A stretch of DNA of 64,000 nucleotides from Arthrobacter sp. CAN_C5 (GTDB taxonomy: Bacteria; Actinomycetota; Actinomycetes; Actinomycetales; Micrococcaceae). The notes beneath the pieces are model-generated. The model was not told where the DNA came from, ran no database searches, and saw only the letters and a list, made by a program, of their open reading frames with translations. The translations under genes and the position numbers were made by a program. Below are positions 27,345 through 36,053 of the stretch, one piece after another (position 1 is the stretch's first letter; each line of letters begins with the position of its first letter). The DNA lies in contig NZ_JAGGMZ010000001.1 of NCBI RefSeq assembly GCF_017875735.1, forward strand, positions 3,286,001 to 3,350,000, read 5' to 3'.

Positions 27345-27375
27345 GAAGTGGACGTCCGGCCGGACGTCCACTTCT
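27344..27375. terminator. 32-bp perfect palindrome, terminator of the M20 amidohydrolase
   Basis: AGAAGTGGACGTCCGG is followed directly by its exact reverse complement with no loop bases. On the minus strand it lies 14 bp after the amidohydrolase stop and is followed by TTGT, so it is a likely intrinsic terminator. It shares the GACGTC core and CTTTGTAA tail with the hairpin at 27254. Confidence 0.75.
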
Positions 27376-27389
27376 CTATGCTGTGGCAC

Positions 27390-28673
27390 CTACTGCGGGT
27401 CGAGTTCGCCCTCGCACAGGCTCCGGACGACGTCGGTCAGGACGTGCAGGCCCGTGACGATGTCCTGGTCAGTGGTGTACTCGTGTTCGTTGTGGGAGAT
27501 GCCTTCGACCGACGGGACGAAGAGCATGACGGTCGGAACGATGTCCTTCATGTTGGTGGAGTCGTGTCCGGCCAGGGTCTTCACCCGGGCGTGGGTGACT
27601 CCGCGGTTGGCGGCGATCTTTTCCGCGAGGGCGACGCCTTCGGTTTGGTAGGGCGTGACCGGCCAGCAGTGGGAGCCGATCTTCTCGATCTTGACCTGAG
27701 CGGAGCGTTCGATCTGTTCGATGCGTTCGTGCAGCATGCGGTCTGCTTCCTGAAGGAGCGCCTCGTCGGCTGAGCGCAGGTCGAGCATGAGATTTACGCG
27801 TGACGGTACGACGACGGGTGAGTTGGGGTAGACGTCCAGCTGGCCAACCGAGGTGTGGACGGCACCGTCCGGGAAGTGGTCGGCGATCTCCCGTGCTGCG
27901 ACGACGAGCAGGGAGGCGCCGAGGAGGGCGTCATGCCGGTCAGCAATGACGGTGGAACCGGTGTGGGCCTGTACTCCGTGAACCACGAACTCGTACTTGT
28001 TGGCAGCCCAGTTGGAATCGACGACCCCAATTGCGATGCCGTCACGTTCCATGCTGCGGCCTTGCTCGATGTGGATCTCAGCGCAGTAGGCTGACTCCGG
28101 CCCGACACCTTCACCAAGTGCGCGGGTCGATACCAGCGCCTCCCGGACGGTGATGCCCGCCGGGTCAGTGGTGGCCAGCGCCGCGTCGACAGTCATTTTT
28201 CCGGTGTAGACGGAGCTGCCCATCATCGACGGCTTGAAGCGGGCTCCCTCCTCGTTGAACCAGTTCACGACCGCGAGGTTGTACCGGTGGCGGACCCCGC
28301 TGGTCTTCCATTCAGCTGCGAGGCGGAACGCGGCGTGAGCTGCCGCGAGAACACCATAAGCACCGTCATACCGGCCAGCGGTCGGCTGGGAATCGAGGTG
28401 TGAGCCAACGACGACGTAGGGCTTGCCAGCCTCGAGTTCCAGCAAGCCGAACTGGTTGCCGATCTGGTCGAAGCTGGCGGTGAATCCACTATCAGTCAGT
28501 AACTGGGTGAACCAGGCGCGCTGTTCCCCGTCTGCACTGGATCCGGCCTGGCGATCCACCCCTCCCCCCGCGGTGGCACCGAAGGTGCTTAGCGTCGCGA
28601 AGTCTCTCAGGAACATAGCATCCGCCCCCTTGAACTGGGAGGGGTCGGTTTCGGGTACGGCGCCGTTGTTCAT
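27390..28673 (-). CDS. M20-family N-carbamoyl-amino-acid/allantoate amidohydrolase
   Basis: 427 residues, full length for the AmaB/HyuC/AllC group. The metal site is recognisable: GSHLDS (His), GRYDGAYG (Asp), NEEGARF (Glu-Glu), EIHIEQG (His) and SHNEHE near the C-terminus; AGHDSTNM matches the substrate-binding GHDA-type motif. Likely cytoplasmic hydrolysis of an N-carbamoyl amino acid or ureido compound. AAAGGA precedes ATG by nine bases. It stands alone between the tRNA fragment and IS debris, so its pathway partners are not visible. Confidence 0.88.
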   Translation of the reverse strand: MNNGAVPETDPSQFKGADAMFLRDFATLSTFGATAGGGVDRQAGSSADGEQRAWFTQLLTDSGFTASFDQIGNQFGLLELEAGKPYVVVGSHLDSQPTAGRYDGAYGVLAAAHAAFRLAAEWKTSGVRHRYNLAVVNWFNEEGARFKPSMMGSSVYTGKMTVDAALATTDPAGITVREALVSTRALGEGVGPESAYCAEIHIEQGRSMERDGIAIGVVDSNWAANKYEFVVHGVQAHTGSTVIADRHDALLGASLLVVAAREIADHFPDGAVHTSVGQLDVYPNSPVVVPSRVNLMLDLRSADEALLQEADRMLHERIEQIERSAQVKIEKIGSHCWPVTPYQTEGVALAEKIAANRGVTHARVKTLAGHDSTNMKDIVPTVMLFVPSVEGISHNEHEYTTDQDIVTGLHVLTDVVRSLCEGELDPQ

Positions 28674-28817
28674 AGAGCGGATCCTTTGTCTATTTAGAGG
28701 CTTTATTCAATACTGGCAAGGTAGCGTTGAATTGGGGCTGGCAGAGGCCAACCGTTTCCAGAGTGCACGCTGTGTGCCTGCACAACTGCTTGCGCCCCGC
28801 AATCTCGAGGACCCCGA

Positions 28818-29016
28818 ACGGGACTGCCCCCGGTTTTGTTGACTCCCTGACGTAGCGAACTGAGGCTCGTGGAAGGATGTTGACCATGCCGACGGCTTAT
28901 GGGGCGGAGTTCCGCCAGTATGTTATTGATGTGGCCCGGAAGGGTGAGACGACGTTGGCGCAGATCGCGAATGGTTTCGGGCTCTCGGTCACGCCGTTGA
29001 AGCGCTGGCTTGTCAT
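28818..29016 (+). mobile_element. IS3-family fragment (end plus orfA start)
   Basis: A probable terminal repeat GGGACTGCCCCCGGTTTTGT begins near 28818. ATG at 28886 starts MPTAYGAEFRQYVIDVARKG and an HTH segment (LAQIANGFGLSVTPLKRWL), an OrfA beginning that is cut after about 43 residues. The rest of the element is missing; the defence operon starts just beyond. Confidence 0.65.
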
Positions 29017-29076
29017 TTATGCACCCCGCTATCGGCTCTACATCGTGGGTACTAGTCCGGCGAAACTCGACTTTCA

Positions 29077-29832
29077 TCAGGCCGAAGCGAGCACAGGAGC
29101 GGCTTGCGCAACCAACGTTCGGAGGTCGTCGATATCAAGTAGACCGAGATCGCGGTATCCGTATACGAGGGTCACTTCCGTCATGATCGCCCTGAGGTGG
29201 TCGTCTGTACTGTTAGCTCCACCCCGCGCGACATGTTCAAGCACTGCCCGCACCAAGTTTGGAAGAGCCCCCGATTCCCTCTCAAAAAGCGAGTTCAAGC
29301 GGTCCTCATTGCGGAAGATTTCCCGTGTGTAGGCAAAGGGATCTCCTGACTCTTTCGACAGAGCGTATTCATGCAAAGGGTCATAGGTCAATGACGTCAC
29401 CCACCACAGCCGAGCGATGCCATGTCGAACAAGCGGGCTTCTGCTGACATTGAGCAGCAACCAACGGTCGCGAACACGGCCCTTCCAGTTCCTTGCACCC
29501 GCAAGAGGCCACCTTTCCTCCATGTAACTCCGGAAGGTAGAGAAAGCGAGATACGTCCAGAGCCGGCGATCAGAGGCGTTTGATCGGTCGAGTGCGCCCA
29601 AATATTCGTATACCTGTGGGGCGGTATCAACATCTTTACTCGTTTTTCCCGCGCTGGGCGAGAGGGGTTCCGGCCGACCGGTGTCGAAGGGCAGGGGCAG
29701 TACGTTGTCGGGTTGCGCGATGATGGCGTCGGCCGCCGCCAAAAAGTCCTCGGGTGAATTTGAGGTCTCGAGGGCGCGCGTGAGCAATACCAGCGCCTCG
29801 AAGGTCAATGCGTGCGCAGCGTTCTCAGTCAT
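29077..29832 (-). CDS. DUF6339-like protein, last gene of the MORC-ATPase operon
   Basis: 251 residues, mainly helical. WTYLAFSTFRSYMEERWPL, RDRWLLLNVSRSPLVRHGIARLWW and LTYDPLHEYALSKES recall proteins annotated DUF6339 that occur in defence loci. No catalytic motif. ATG overlaps the preceding gene by 8 bp, so it is translationally coupled. Probably a structural or sensor partner of the GHKL ATPase; this is inference from operon position. Confidence 0.65.
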   Translation of the reverse strand: MTENAAHALTFEALVLLTRALETSNSPEDFLAAADAIIAQPDNVLPLPFDTGRPEPLSPSAGKTSKDVDTAPQVYEYLGALDRSNASDRRLWTYLAFSTFRSYMEERWPLAGARNWKGRVRDRWLLLNVSRSPLVRHGIARLWWVTSLTYDPLHEYALSKESGDPFAYTREIFRNEDRLNSLFERESGALPNLVRAVLEHVARGGANSTDDHLRAIMTEVTLVYGYRDLGLLDIDDLRTLVAQAAPVLASA

Positions 29833-30712
29833 CGGTGTCCTCCTGGTCTTGTTCGGTCAGCTTGCTGGTGATGGCGGCATCCATTGGCTGCCCAAGAATC
29901 TTCTGTGCTGCTTCGAAGGATGACGCCTCAAAGGATGACAAGTCCTCCACCAGTTGGCTGATGGCGGCGTACCACTGTTTGCCAGACAGGTCCTCGTGTT
30001 CTCCGGTAGCTTCAGCGTCGCGGTTTCTCTTGATGAAGCTGATGGTTTCCATCAGAGCCGGAAGCACGACCAGTCCGATTTGCAGTTCTGGGTTCTCCTT
30101 GAGTAACCCGAAACCAGTGAGGACCCTCTCGGGAAAAAGGATGAGAACCTGGTCGTCGTAGTCGAACCGGATCTGCAGACCACGACTCATGGTCCTGTCG
30201 GACACAAATCGGAAGCAGGACCCTACAGGGGGCCGGAGGGGATCGTAGAGTTTGCCGGGCTCGATTTCGAAGGATCCCCCATCGGCAAGGACATCGCCAG
30301 ACTGAAGATGGAAAGAAGCTCCACCGTAGTCGGCGTGTTGATGGTCGAGGGTGTATCCCTCGATCGGCTGGGTTGCGACGATTTTGATCTCAATCTTCAC
30401 CACACCCCGGATGTCCAACTGGTCAATCCATCCCACGTATCCGGTGCTGTCGGCATAGGTGTCGGCAACTCGCGCATAGAGGTCGCCGTTTGCGATTGTT
30501 GAGCTGCAGCTCCATCGAAAGCTGTATCGGGCGCGCCCTTCTTCAATCAATCGTTGAATTTGTGGGTCCGTCATCCGCACCTGGAACCGGATCTCAACAT
30601 CGTCCACAGTGGTTCCGAACGCCGGGTTGAATACTTCGATGACTGCTGCGACATCATCTGATGAATCGAGAACAGGGTGGGGGTATGAACCCCGAATGGT
30701 GGCCGTGCTCAT
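29825..30712 (-). CDS. Uncharacterised third gene of the MORC-ATPase operon
   Basis: 295 residues, no recognised family. The N-terminal ~200 residues are beta-rich (VEIRFQVRMTDPQIQRLIEE, KIEIKIVATQPIEGYTLDHQ); the C-terminal part is helical (LVVLPALMETISFIKRNRDA ...). The strand-rich half could be a DNA or protein-binding beta domain. ATG overlaps the ATPase stop (ATGA). Strict co-translation with the ATPase argues that the products act in one complex. Confidence 0.6.
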   Translation of the reverse strand: MSTATIRGSYPHPVLDSSDDVAAVIEVFNPAFGTTVDDVEIRFQVRMTDPQIQRLIEEGRARYSFRWSCSSTIANGDLYARVADTYADSTGYVGWIDQLDIRGVVKIEIKIVATQPIEGYTLDHQHADYGGASFHLQSGDVLADGGSFEIEPGKLYDPLRPPVGSCFRFVSDRTMSRGLQIRFDYDDQVLILFPERVLTGFGLLKENPELQIGLVVLPALMETISFIKRNRDAEATGEHEDLSGKQWYAAISQLVEDLSSFEASSFEAAQKILGQPMDAAITSKLTEQDQEDTDD

Positions 30713-32595
30713 TTGATCCCCAGACGGTAGCGGTGGTTGGATGAAAGCGAAATGCGCACTTGAGAGGTCACGTTCGCGGAGAGACTCATACCTGAGAGAG
30801 TGTTCCCCTCGTGGGTCAGGAGAGACGTTCTTCCGTTGGTTGTGATCGTGCTACTGGCGATAGGCAACCGGTAGTCATCCTCGCTGCGGCCTCCCGGGCC
30901 AAGGGCAACCAGTTCCAGATCACCTTCAATATCCTCGATGGGTGTGAGCGCAAGGTAGATGTCGCTTGCGCCGGTGTCGGACCAGCTCCGGAACCGGACA
31001 TCGCCGGCACTGATGCGGCTCTGTCCATCACCTGGCTGACCAGACCCTGGCATGCCTCCACCCTTGCTCTTCCGTGTTCCCGGACCGCCACGGTCCTTTC
31101 CCTTTTCGGTTGTCTTCTCGCCGGTGTCTGATGCGGAGATTCGCACTGCAACCCGCACGGTCTTCCGTGTCCCCGGACTGGCTGGGATCGGCTTCTGCTC
31201 AGCGCCTTGGACAGTGGACGCCTCTCGGGTGGTTCCCTCCCCCGCAAAAGGTGTACCGGTCCCCGTTTTACCGGTGGTTAAATCCTCCAGCAGCTCGACA
31301 GGCAAGTACCGCGCTAGCCCTTTGATTTCAACCTGATCACCGACCTGTTGCTTGACCCGGCTTTTGAGTCCTTCGCGGACGAACGACTTGAGCTCATCCA
31401 GCAGGGCTTTGCCGTTGGCCGCCCTCGCAGCATCCCAGGTGTTGTGCTGTGGTGGCTCCAGTGCCCGAAGCAGCTGATTGCCCTTGGGGTCTGAACACTC
31501 GAGTACGGCGGCATACTTCATCGGGATCGAAGTGTGCCGGAAGGTGCTGATCCTCATCAGTGGCGCCCGGGTCGTAATCGTGTGAAGCGTCTTAGCGAGG
31601 CTGTCATCCACGTCAACGTAGAGGGTGATCCTCCCCAGTCTGGTACTGGTTTTCGTGATGGGGTTCGGGTCATTGATCGCCCGGTAGAAGGCGGCAGCTT
31701 CCGCATCATCCTTCACATGATCCGCGAGTGTCGCTGTATCCAGTCGCCATGAACCTCCGTTGGTGACACCCTCGACGATAAGGGTTCCACGGTGGATGGC
31801 AAGCAGGAAGTTCCTCAGGGCAGCGATCTTGATGTGCTGCAGATTCGGATCATGTGTCGCGTTCCTGTAGCCAAGAATGTAGCTGTCGGTGCCCGGCTCG
31901 GTTCTCTGGGAGAAGGACCCGAGAGGTGCAGGGTTGCGGAGGTAGCGGAAGTCATCCGGAATTCCGAGGTCGGTGAGGAACCCGTCACCGGTGCGCCATG
32001 TACCGCTGGAGTCCCGGTGTGACGCCAGCGAACTATAACCCGCGAGAACAACCTCCGGGCCATCGATGGGCATGGATGAGTAGAGAACGGTGCTCATGTC
32101 CGAGGCCATGGGGCCGACGGCCGAACCGATTCCGAATGAACCACCACGGGACCCGTCGTCAGAGGAAATCCCGGCACCACGGGTTAGCGCGCTAAGCGGT
32201 GATTCGGGTTGGTTGATCGATTCCGAGCCTGTGAGTCCCTTCGTGCCGTAGTCGCTGATCCGAAGCACGGCCAAACTGTCCCGGCCGGCGGTCGTATGCG
32301 CTGTGGACATGCCTGCGTGGCCCTGCGTTCCACGGGTTTGCCGTTCAACCTGTGAAATATGCTCGCGCAGTCCATCGATCCCCGGAATGTCCTCGGTGGC
32401 CATATCGGACAGCTCGAAGACCATTCTCACAGGAGCTTCCCCCGCACGGGCGTCAATGGAGTTCTGGCCTGTTTCCCGGACCAGCGAGGCTTCGGCGAGG
32501 GATCCTTCAAAGAACTGCTGTGCGGGCGAGATTGCCCCTTGGGCAGCGCCCAGACCGGATCTCTCGAAATAGAACCCAAAGTTGGATGTGGTCAA
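30709..32595 (-). CDS. MORC/MutL-type GHKL ATPase
   Basis: 628 residues. GHKL motifs: N-box ETGQNSIDA (41-49), G1 DYGTKG (115-120) and G2 GSFGIG (152-157), with a transducer-like region to about 400. A Gly/Ser/Lys-rich linker (about 430-520) precedes a C-terminal beta domain. MORC-type ATPases of this kind are known from restriction-modification and other defence operons, where they are thought to clamp or remodel DNA. Start is TTG at 32595, overlapping the stop of the 75-residue gene (TTGA), with AAAGGTGA upstream. It is the central enzyme of a four-gene operon. Confidence 0.82.
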   Translation of the reverse strand: MTTSNFGFYFERSGLGAAQGAISPAQQFFEGSLAEASLVRETGQNSIDARAGEAPVRMVFELSDMATEDIPGIDGLREHISQVERQTRGTQGHAGMSTAHTTAGRDSLAVLRISDYGTKGLTGSESINQPESPLSALTRGAGISSDDGSRGGSFGIGSAVGPMASDMSTVLYSSMPIDGPEVVLAGYSSLASHRDSSGTWRTGDGFLTDLGIPDDFRYLRNPAPLGSFSQRTEPGTDSYILGYRNATHDPNLQHIKIAALRNFLLAIHRGTLIVEGVTNGGSWRLDTATLADHVKDDAEAAAFYRAINDPNPITKTSTRLGRITLYVDVDDSLAKTLHTITTRAPLMRISTFRHTSIPMKYAAVLECSDPKGNQLLRALEPPQHNTWDAARAANGKALLDELKSFVREGLKSRVKQQVGDQVEIKGLARYLPVELLEDLTTGKTGTGTPFAGEGTTREASTVQGAEQKPIPASPGTRKTVRVAVRISASDTGEKTTEKGKDRGGPGTRKSKGGGMPGSGQPGDGQSRISAGDVRFRSWSDTGASDIYLALTPIEDIEGDLELVALGPGGRSEDDYRLPIASSTITTNGRTSLLTHEGNTLSGMSLSANVTSQVRISLSSNHRYRLGIK

Positions 32596-32819
32596 TTGAA
32601 TGTCACCTTTCGTGTTGAGGGGGCTGCAGGGTCAAAGAGGGCACGCACTTCCTTGAGTTCGGCCTCGATCGGTCTGAAAAGCGCATCCACTTCCTCGGGC
32701 GTGTAGTCGTAGTTCTTGCGGTTCGCCAGGTTACCCAGCAGGGAAATCTCCCGTATGAGCCGGTCGCCTCGCGTCTCGGCGAGACGACGGAACCGTTCGT
32801 TCCTCGACTCGTCAGGCAT
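32592..32819 (-). CDS. 75-residue helical protein opening the MORC-ATPase operon
   Basis: A charged helical protein (NERFRRLAETRGDRLIREIS, LGNLANRKNYDYTPEEVDAL, EAELKEVRALF). No known family by name; the GNLANRKNYDY segment looks conserved-type. ATG at 32819 is used because the promoter lies immediately upstream. Its stop overlaps the ATPase start, so it probably binds the same complex or regulates the operon. Confidence 0.65.
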   Translation of the reverse strand: MPDESRNERFRRLAETRGDRLIREISLLGNLANRKNYDYTPEEVDALFRPIEAELKEVRALFDPAAPSTRKVTFN

Positions 32820-32850
32820 GTCCAGATCCGATAATGTTTGGCATATATCC

Positions 32851-32879
32851 ACTATATATCTGATATATAGTTTTGGCAA
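32851..32879 (-). promoter_or_regulatory. Promoter of the MORC-ATPase operon with embedded palindrome
   Basis: On the minus strand TTGCCA (32879-32874), a 17-bp spacer and TATAGT (32856-32851) form a near-consensus sigma-70 promoter. The spacer and -10 are covered by CTATATATCTGATATATAG (32852-32870), a perfect palindrome with 9-bp arms, where a bound repressor would block polymerase. The divergent helicase gene starts 100 bp away. Confidence 0.7.
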
Positions 32880-32973
32880 GAGGGTCGTTCCCCAAAGCAG
32901 ATCGCTCGAACTGTGAGTGGCGCAAACCGGAGCACGGACCTGAATGACTGCTGGAACCAAGAGAGGACACCCC

Positions 32974-33560
32974 ATGGGAAAGCACCACGCACAGGAGGCG
33001 CTGGACCTCCTAAGCAGCGCAATGGATCCGTTCATCGAAGAACGAATGAGGCCCTTCACGGGCGGACTTGAGTGGACCGTTGTCCTGCAGGAGCTCGACA
33101 GGATGCGGGGGGTAAGGGCGCGTGGACGTACTCTCGCTCCGACCCATCCCTGCAGTTGCGCATGCTAACCGAGCGCTTGGGCGCGCTGGGACATCCATTT
33201 GATGAGGGGGACAGGAACCGCACGCTGGGAACGTACGGGCAGGTCATGCGGATTGTCCGCAACCGGCTGTCCCACGGTGACACGTTCGAAGCCTTTGACG
33301 CCCTTCATGCTGTGGACACGGTGCGGACAATCTTGGCCCACATCGGTGACGAATCCGGTACTGTCGTGGCTGCCGGCATACGAACGGCCCTGATCAGCGA
33401 ATTTCTGGAAAACAGCGACACAGGTATCGGCGGAAGAACAGGGCCAAACGAGAAAACGGACACGTCCTTTTCTGGACAGGATAGCGTCGGGAATCTCGGG
33501 GAGAAGGGCTCGTCCATGTCCGATGCTGCATCAGGAAATCGGTCGTCCTGGCTTTGGGAA
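32974..33560 (+). pseudogene. Swt1-HEPN N-terminal fragment of a large helicase gene
   Basis: ATG at 32974 (GAGAGGAC upstream) begins MGKHHAQEALDLLSSAMDPF. After ELDRMRG the frame shifts at a run of six Gs (33107-33112), and the next frame continues GKGAWTYSRSDPSLQLRMLT ... GQVMRIVRNRLSHGDTFEAF. This is a Swt1-type HEPN domain, which in Actinobacteria commonly heads DUF4011/DUF3320 superfamily 1 helicases. One lost G explains the shift. The frame then runs into the IS21 end at 33561. The matching C-terminal piece lies on the other side of the element (37651-38208). Confidence 0.75.
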
Positions 33561-33622
33561 TAGCAAGTTGATTTGGCCCCGGTTTCGCCGCTTGTTTTGG
33601 CCCCACCCTGTTGGTGTTCCGG

Positions 33623-34426
33623 TCAGTTTTGCCGGGACTTGTTGATGGTCTGTTGGGTGGTTTTCAGCCGGTAGGAATCGGTGCCGGTGTTGATGATGTG
33701 GCCGCGGAAGGTCAGCCGGTCCACGACCGCCGCCGCGAGGCGCGGGTCGGTGAACGTCTGGCCCCACTCGCTGAACGGGGCGTTGCTTGCGCAGGCGATG
33801 GACGCCCGTTCTTCCCTGGCCGTGATGATCTGGAACAAAAGCTCGGCGCCGTGGGTATCGAGCTTGACGTAGCCGACCTCATCGAGGCAAAGGAGATCCA
33901 GGCGCGCGTATTTGCCCACCAGCTTTGATAGCTCCTTGTTGTCGGCAGCCTCGACGAGTTCGTTGACCAGCGCGGCCGTGGTGATGTAGCGGACCCGCCG
34001 TCCCTGCTCGGCGGCGGCCATGCCCAGGCCGATGAGCAGGTGTGTTTTCCCGGTCCCGGAATTGCCGAGGAGTACCAGTGGTTCCCCGGCATCGATCCAC
34101 GCGCCGGTGGCCAGGTGTGTCAGGGTCGCCGGCGGCAGGTCAGGGATCTGGGCCAGGTCCAGGTCTTCGAGGCGTTTGCTGCGAGGGAACTTCGCTTCCT
34201 TGATCCGCCGGGCCCGGGCGCGGTTATCGCGTTCCTCACATTCATAGGTCAGGACCTCGGCGAGGTAGGCCTGGTGGCTGAGGCGCTGCCGGGCGGCTTC
34301 GGCTGCCATGGACCCGGCGACCTGCGCGGTGCCTCTCAGATACAGGGTTTTGCAGGCTGCGCCGATCGCCGCCGCGGCGGCGGGCTCACTGAGCTGGCCC
34401 ATGGACGGTCCTTGCCCGGCGCTCAT
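33623..34426 (-). CDS. istB: IS21-family helper ATPase IstB
   Basis: 267 residues: Walker A GNSGTGKT, Walker B LLCLDEVGYVKLD, sensor SIACASNAPFSEW. ATG overlaps the displaced istA stop (ATGA), so this was an ordinary istAB pair before the IS3 insertion. Confidence 0.92.
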   Translation of the reverse strand: MSAGQGPSMGQLSEPAAAAAIGAACKTLYLRGTAQVAGSMAAEAARQRLSHQAYLAEVLTYECEERDNRARARRIKEAKFPRSKRLEDLDLAQIPDLPPATLTHLATGAWIDAGEPLVLLGNSGTGKTHLLIGLGMAAAEQGRRVRYITTAALVNELVEAADNKELSKLVGKYARLDLLCLDEVGYVKLDTHGAELLFQIITAREERASIACASNAPFSEWGQTFTDPRLAAAVVDRLTFRGHIINTGTDSYRLKTTQQTINKSRQN

Positions 34427-34552
34427 CGGCTGCCCGCCGCGGCCAGCAGCCCGTCATAGCCGGCCAGCGAGGGCTCCCAGCGGTCGGGCAGGTGCCTGAT
34501 CCGTCCGGAAACTTCATCAGGTAGCGCCGCCGCCCTACGTGTCAGGGTGAGT
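34427..34552 (-). pseudogene. Detached istA 3' end
   Basis: About 42 codons in frame with the istA stop: LTLTRRAAALPDEVSGRIRH, LPDRWEPSLAGYDGLLAAAG, SR. They are separated from the main istA frame by the IS3 copy. The stop overlaps the istB start. Confidence 0.7.
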
Positions 34553-34656
34553 TGAGGCCAGTGGCTCATAGCAAGTCCGTCTAATTCGTAGGGCGAGAAT
34601 CAGGATCAGAACCAATGTCTATCTCCACAATTTCCCGGGTGCGGGAAGATGGGTCC

Positions 34657-35052
34657 ATGAGTAATTCTGGCCCTCGTGCCGGCGGTCCAAGGCCTCGAAG
34701 GTCGTTTACCCCGGCGCAGAAACTAGCCCATCTGGCCGCTTACCAACAGGCCTGTGACGATGGCTCCGGAGGCGGGGCGTACCTTCGTCGTGAGGGCATC
34801 TATTCCTCCCAGATCACTGAGTGGCGCAAACTCCGTGATGCAGGTGTGCTCGAGGGTAGGAAGCCCGGGGAGAAGATCGGCAAGCTTACCGCTGAGCAGG
34901 CCGAAATCGCCCGTCTACGCCGGCAACTGGAGGTGAATGAACGCACGCTGGCACGGACTCGGGCAGCGTTGGACATCATGGGAAAAGCACGGCAGCTTTT
35001 GGAGGAAATCTCCGAAAGCGAGGAGCAGCAGCAGTGGTACAGGAAACCCTGA
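34657..35052 (+). CDS. IS3-family transposase OrfA
   Basis: 131 residues from ATG 34657: basic N-terminus, HTH region (RSFTPAQKLAHLAAYQQA ... SSQITEWRKLRDAG) and a leucine-zipper-like tail (EQAEIARLRRQLEVNERTLA). An in-frame ATG at 34615 is the alternative start. It overlaps orfB by 18 bp, the geometry of a -1 frameshift fusion. Confidence 0.82.
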   Translation: MSNSGPRAGGPRPRRSFTPAQKLAHLAAYQQACDDGSGGGAYLRREGIYSSQITEWRKLRDAGVLEGRKPGEKIGKLTAEQAEIARLRRQLEVNERTLARTRAALDIMGKARQLLEEISESEEQQQWYRKP

Positions 35053-36053
35053 TGGGGGTTTATGCCGAACTCACAGGTGCGCATATCCCCACGCGGGAAG
35101 CGGCGGTCTTGGCCGGGATACCGCGGGCGACCGCAACCCGCAGCCCGCGGATCCCGCAGGCCGGGCCGATGCCCGTGTCTGTCCCGGCAAACAAGCTCGA
35201 CCCGGACGAACGCGCCGGTATCCTCGCTGCCGTGAACTCTGCCCGCTTCGTGGATCTAGCCCCGGTCCAGATCTACGCGCAGCTGCTGGACGAGGGGACC
35301 TACCTGTGCTCAATCTCAACGATCTACCGGATATTGACTGAGAATAAGCAGGTCAAAGAGCGCCGCCGGCAGGCACGCCATCCGCCCAGGACCGTTCCGG
35401 AATTGACAGCGGCTGGCCCCGGGCAGGTCTACAGCTGGGACATTACCAAGCTTGCCGGCCCGGTCAGGGGTAAGTACTTCGATGCCTACGTGATGCTCGA
35501 TATTTACTCCCGCTACATCGTGGGCGCATACGTCCATGCCCACGAATCCGGGGAGTTGGCGGTGGAGATGATGAAGGAAATCTTCGGTATCCACGGCATC
35601 CCGGAAATCGTGCACGCGGACCGCGGGACTTCTATGACGTCCAAGACCGTAGCTGTACTGCTCTCCGATCTGGAAGTCACCAGGTCACACTCCAGGCCCC
35701 GCGTATCCAATGACAACCCCTACAGCGAGGCGTGGTTCAAGACCTTGAAATTCGCTCCCGTGTTCCCTGAACGATTCGGCTCCCTGGCCGATGCGAGGGC
35801 CTTCATGGCGACTTTTGTCGAAGGATACAACCACAGCCACCGCCATACCGGAATCGGACTAAACACCCCGGCAGACGTCCACTACGGTCTTGCCGCGACG
35901 AAGGCCACCGAACGCTCCATCACTTTGGCCGCCGCACGGCAGAAGAATCCCGAACGATTCAGCACCGAAACGGACCCAAAAATACTCACCGTCCCCGGCG
36001 CGGCATGGATCAACAAACCATCCCAGGAAACCCAGACAGAAGCAGCCGCCTAA
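35034..36053 (+). CDS. IS3-family transposase OrfB (DDE integrase)
   Basis: 339 residues with the rve core: Asp in QVYSWDITKL, Asp in EIVHADRGTSMT, Glu in NPYSEAWFKTLK. HTH_21-like N-terminal helices (APVQIYAQLLDEGTYLCSIS). Appears intact, so this nested element may still move. Confidence 0.88.
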   Translation: MVQETLMGVYAELTGAHIPTREAAVLAGIPRATATRSPRIPQAGPMPVSVPANKLDPDERAGILAAVNSARFVDLAPVQIYAQLLDEGTYLCSISTIYRILTENKQVKERRRQARHPPRTVPELTAAGPGQVYSWDITKLAGPVRGKYFDAYVMLDIYSRYIVGAYVHAHESGELAVEMMKEIFGIHGIPEIVHADRGTSMTSKTVAVLLSDLEVTRSHSRPRVSNDNPYSEAWFKTLKFAPVFPERFGSLADARAFMATFVEGYNHSHRHTGIGLNTPADVHYGLAATKATERSITLAAARQKNPERFSTETDPKILTVPGAAWINKPSQETQTEAAA

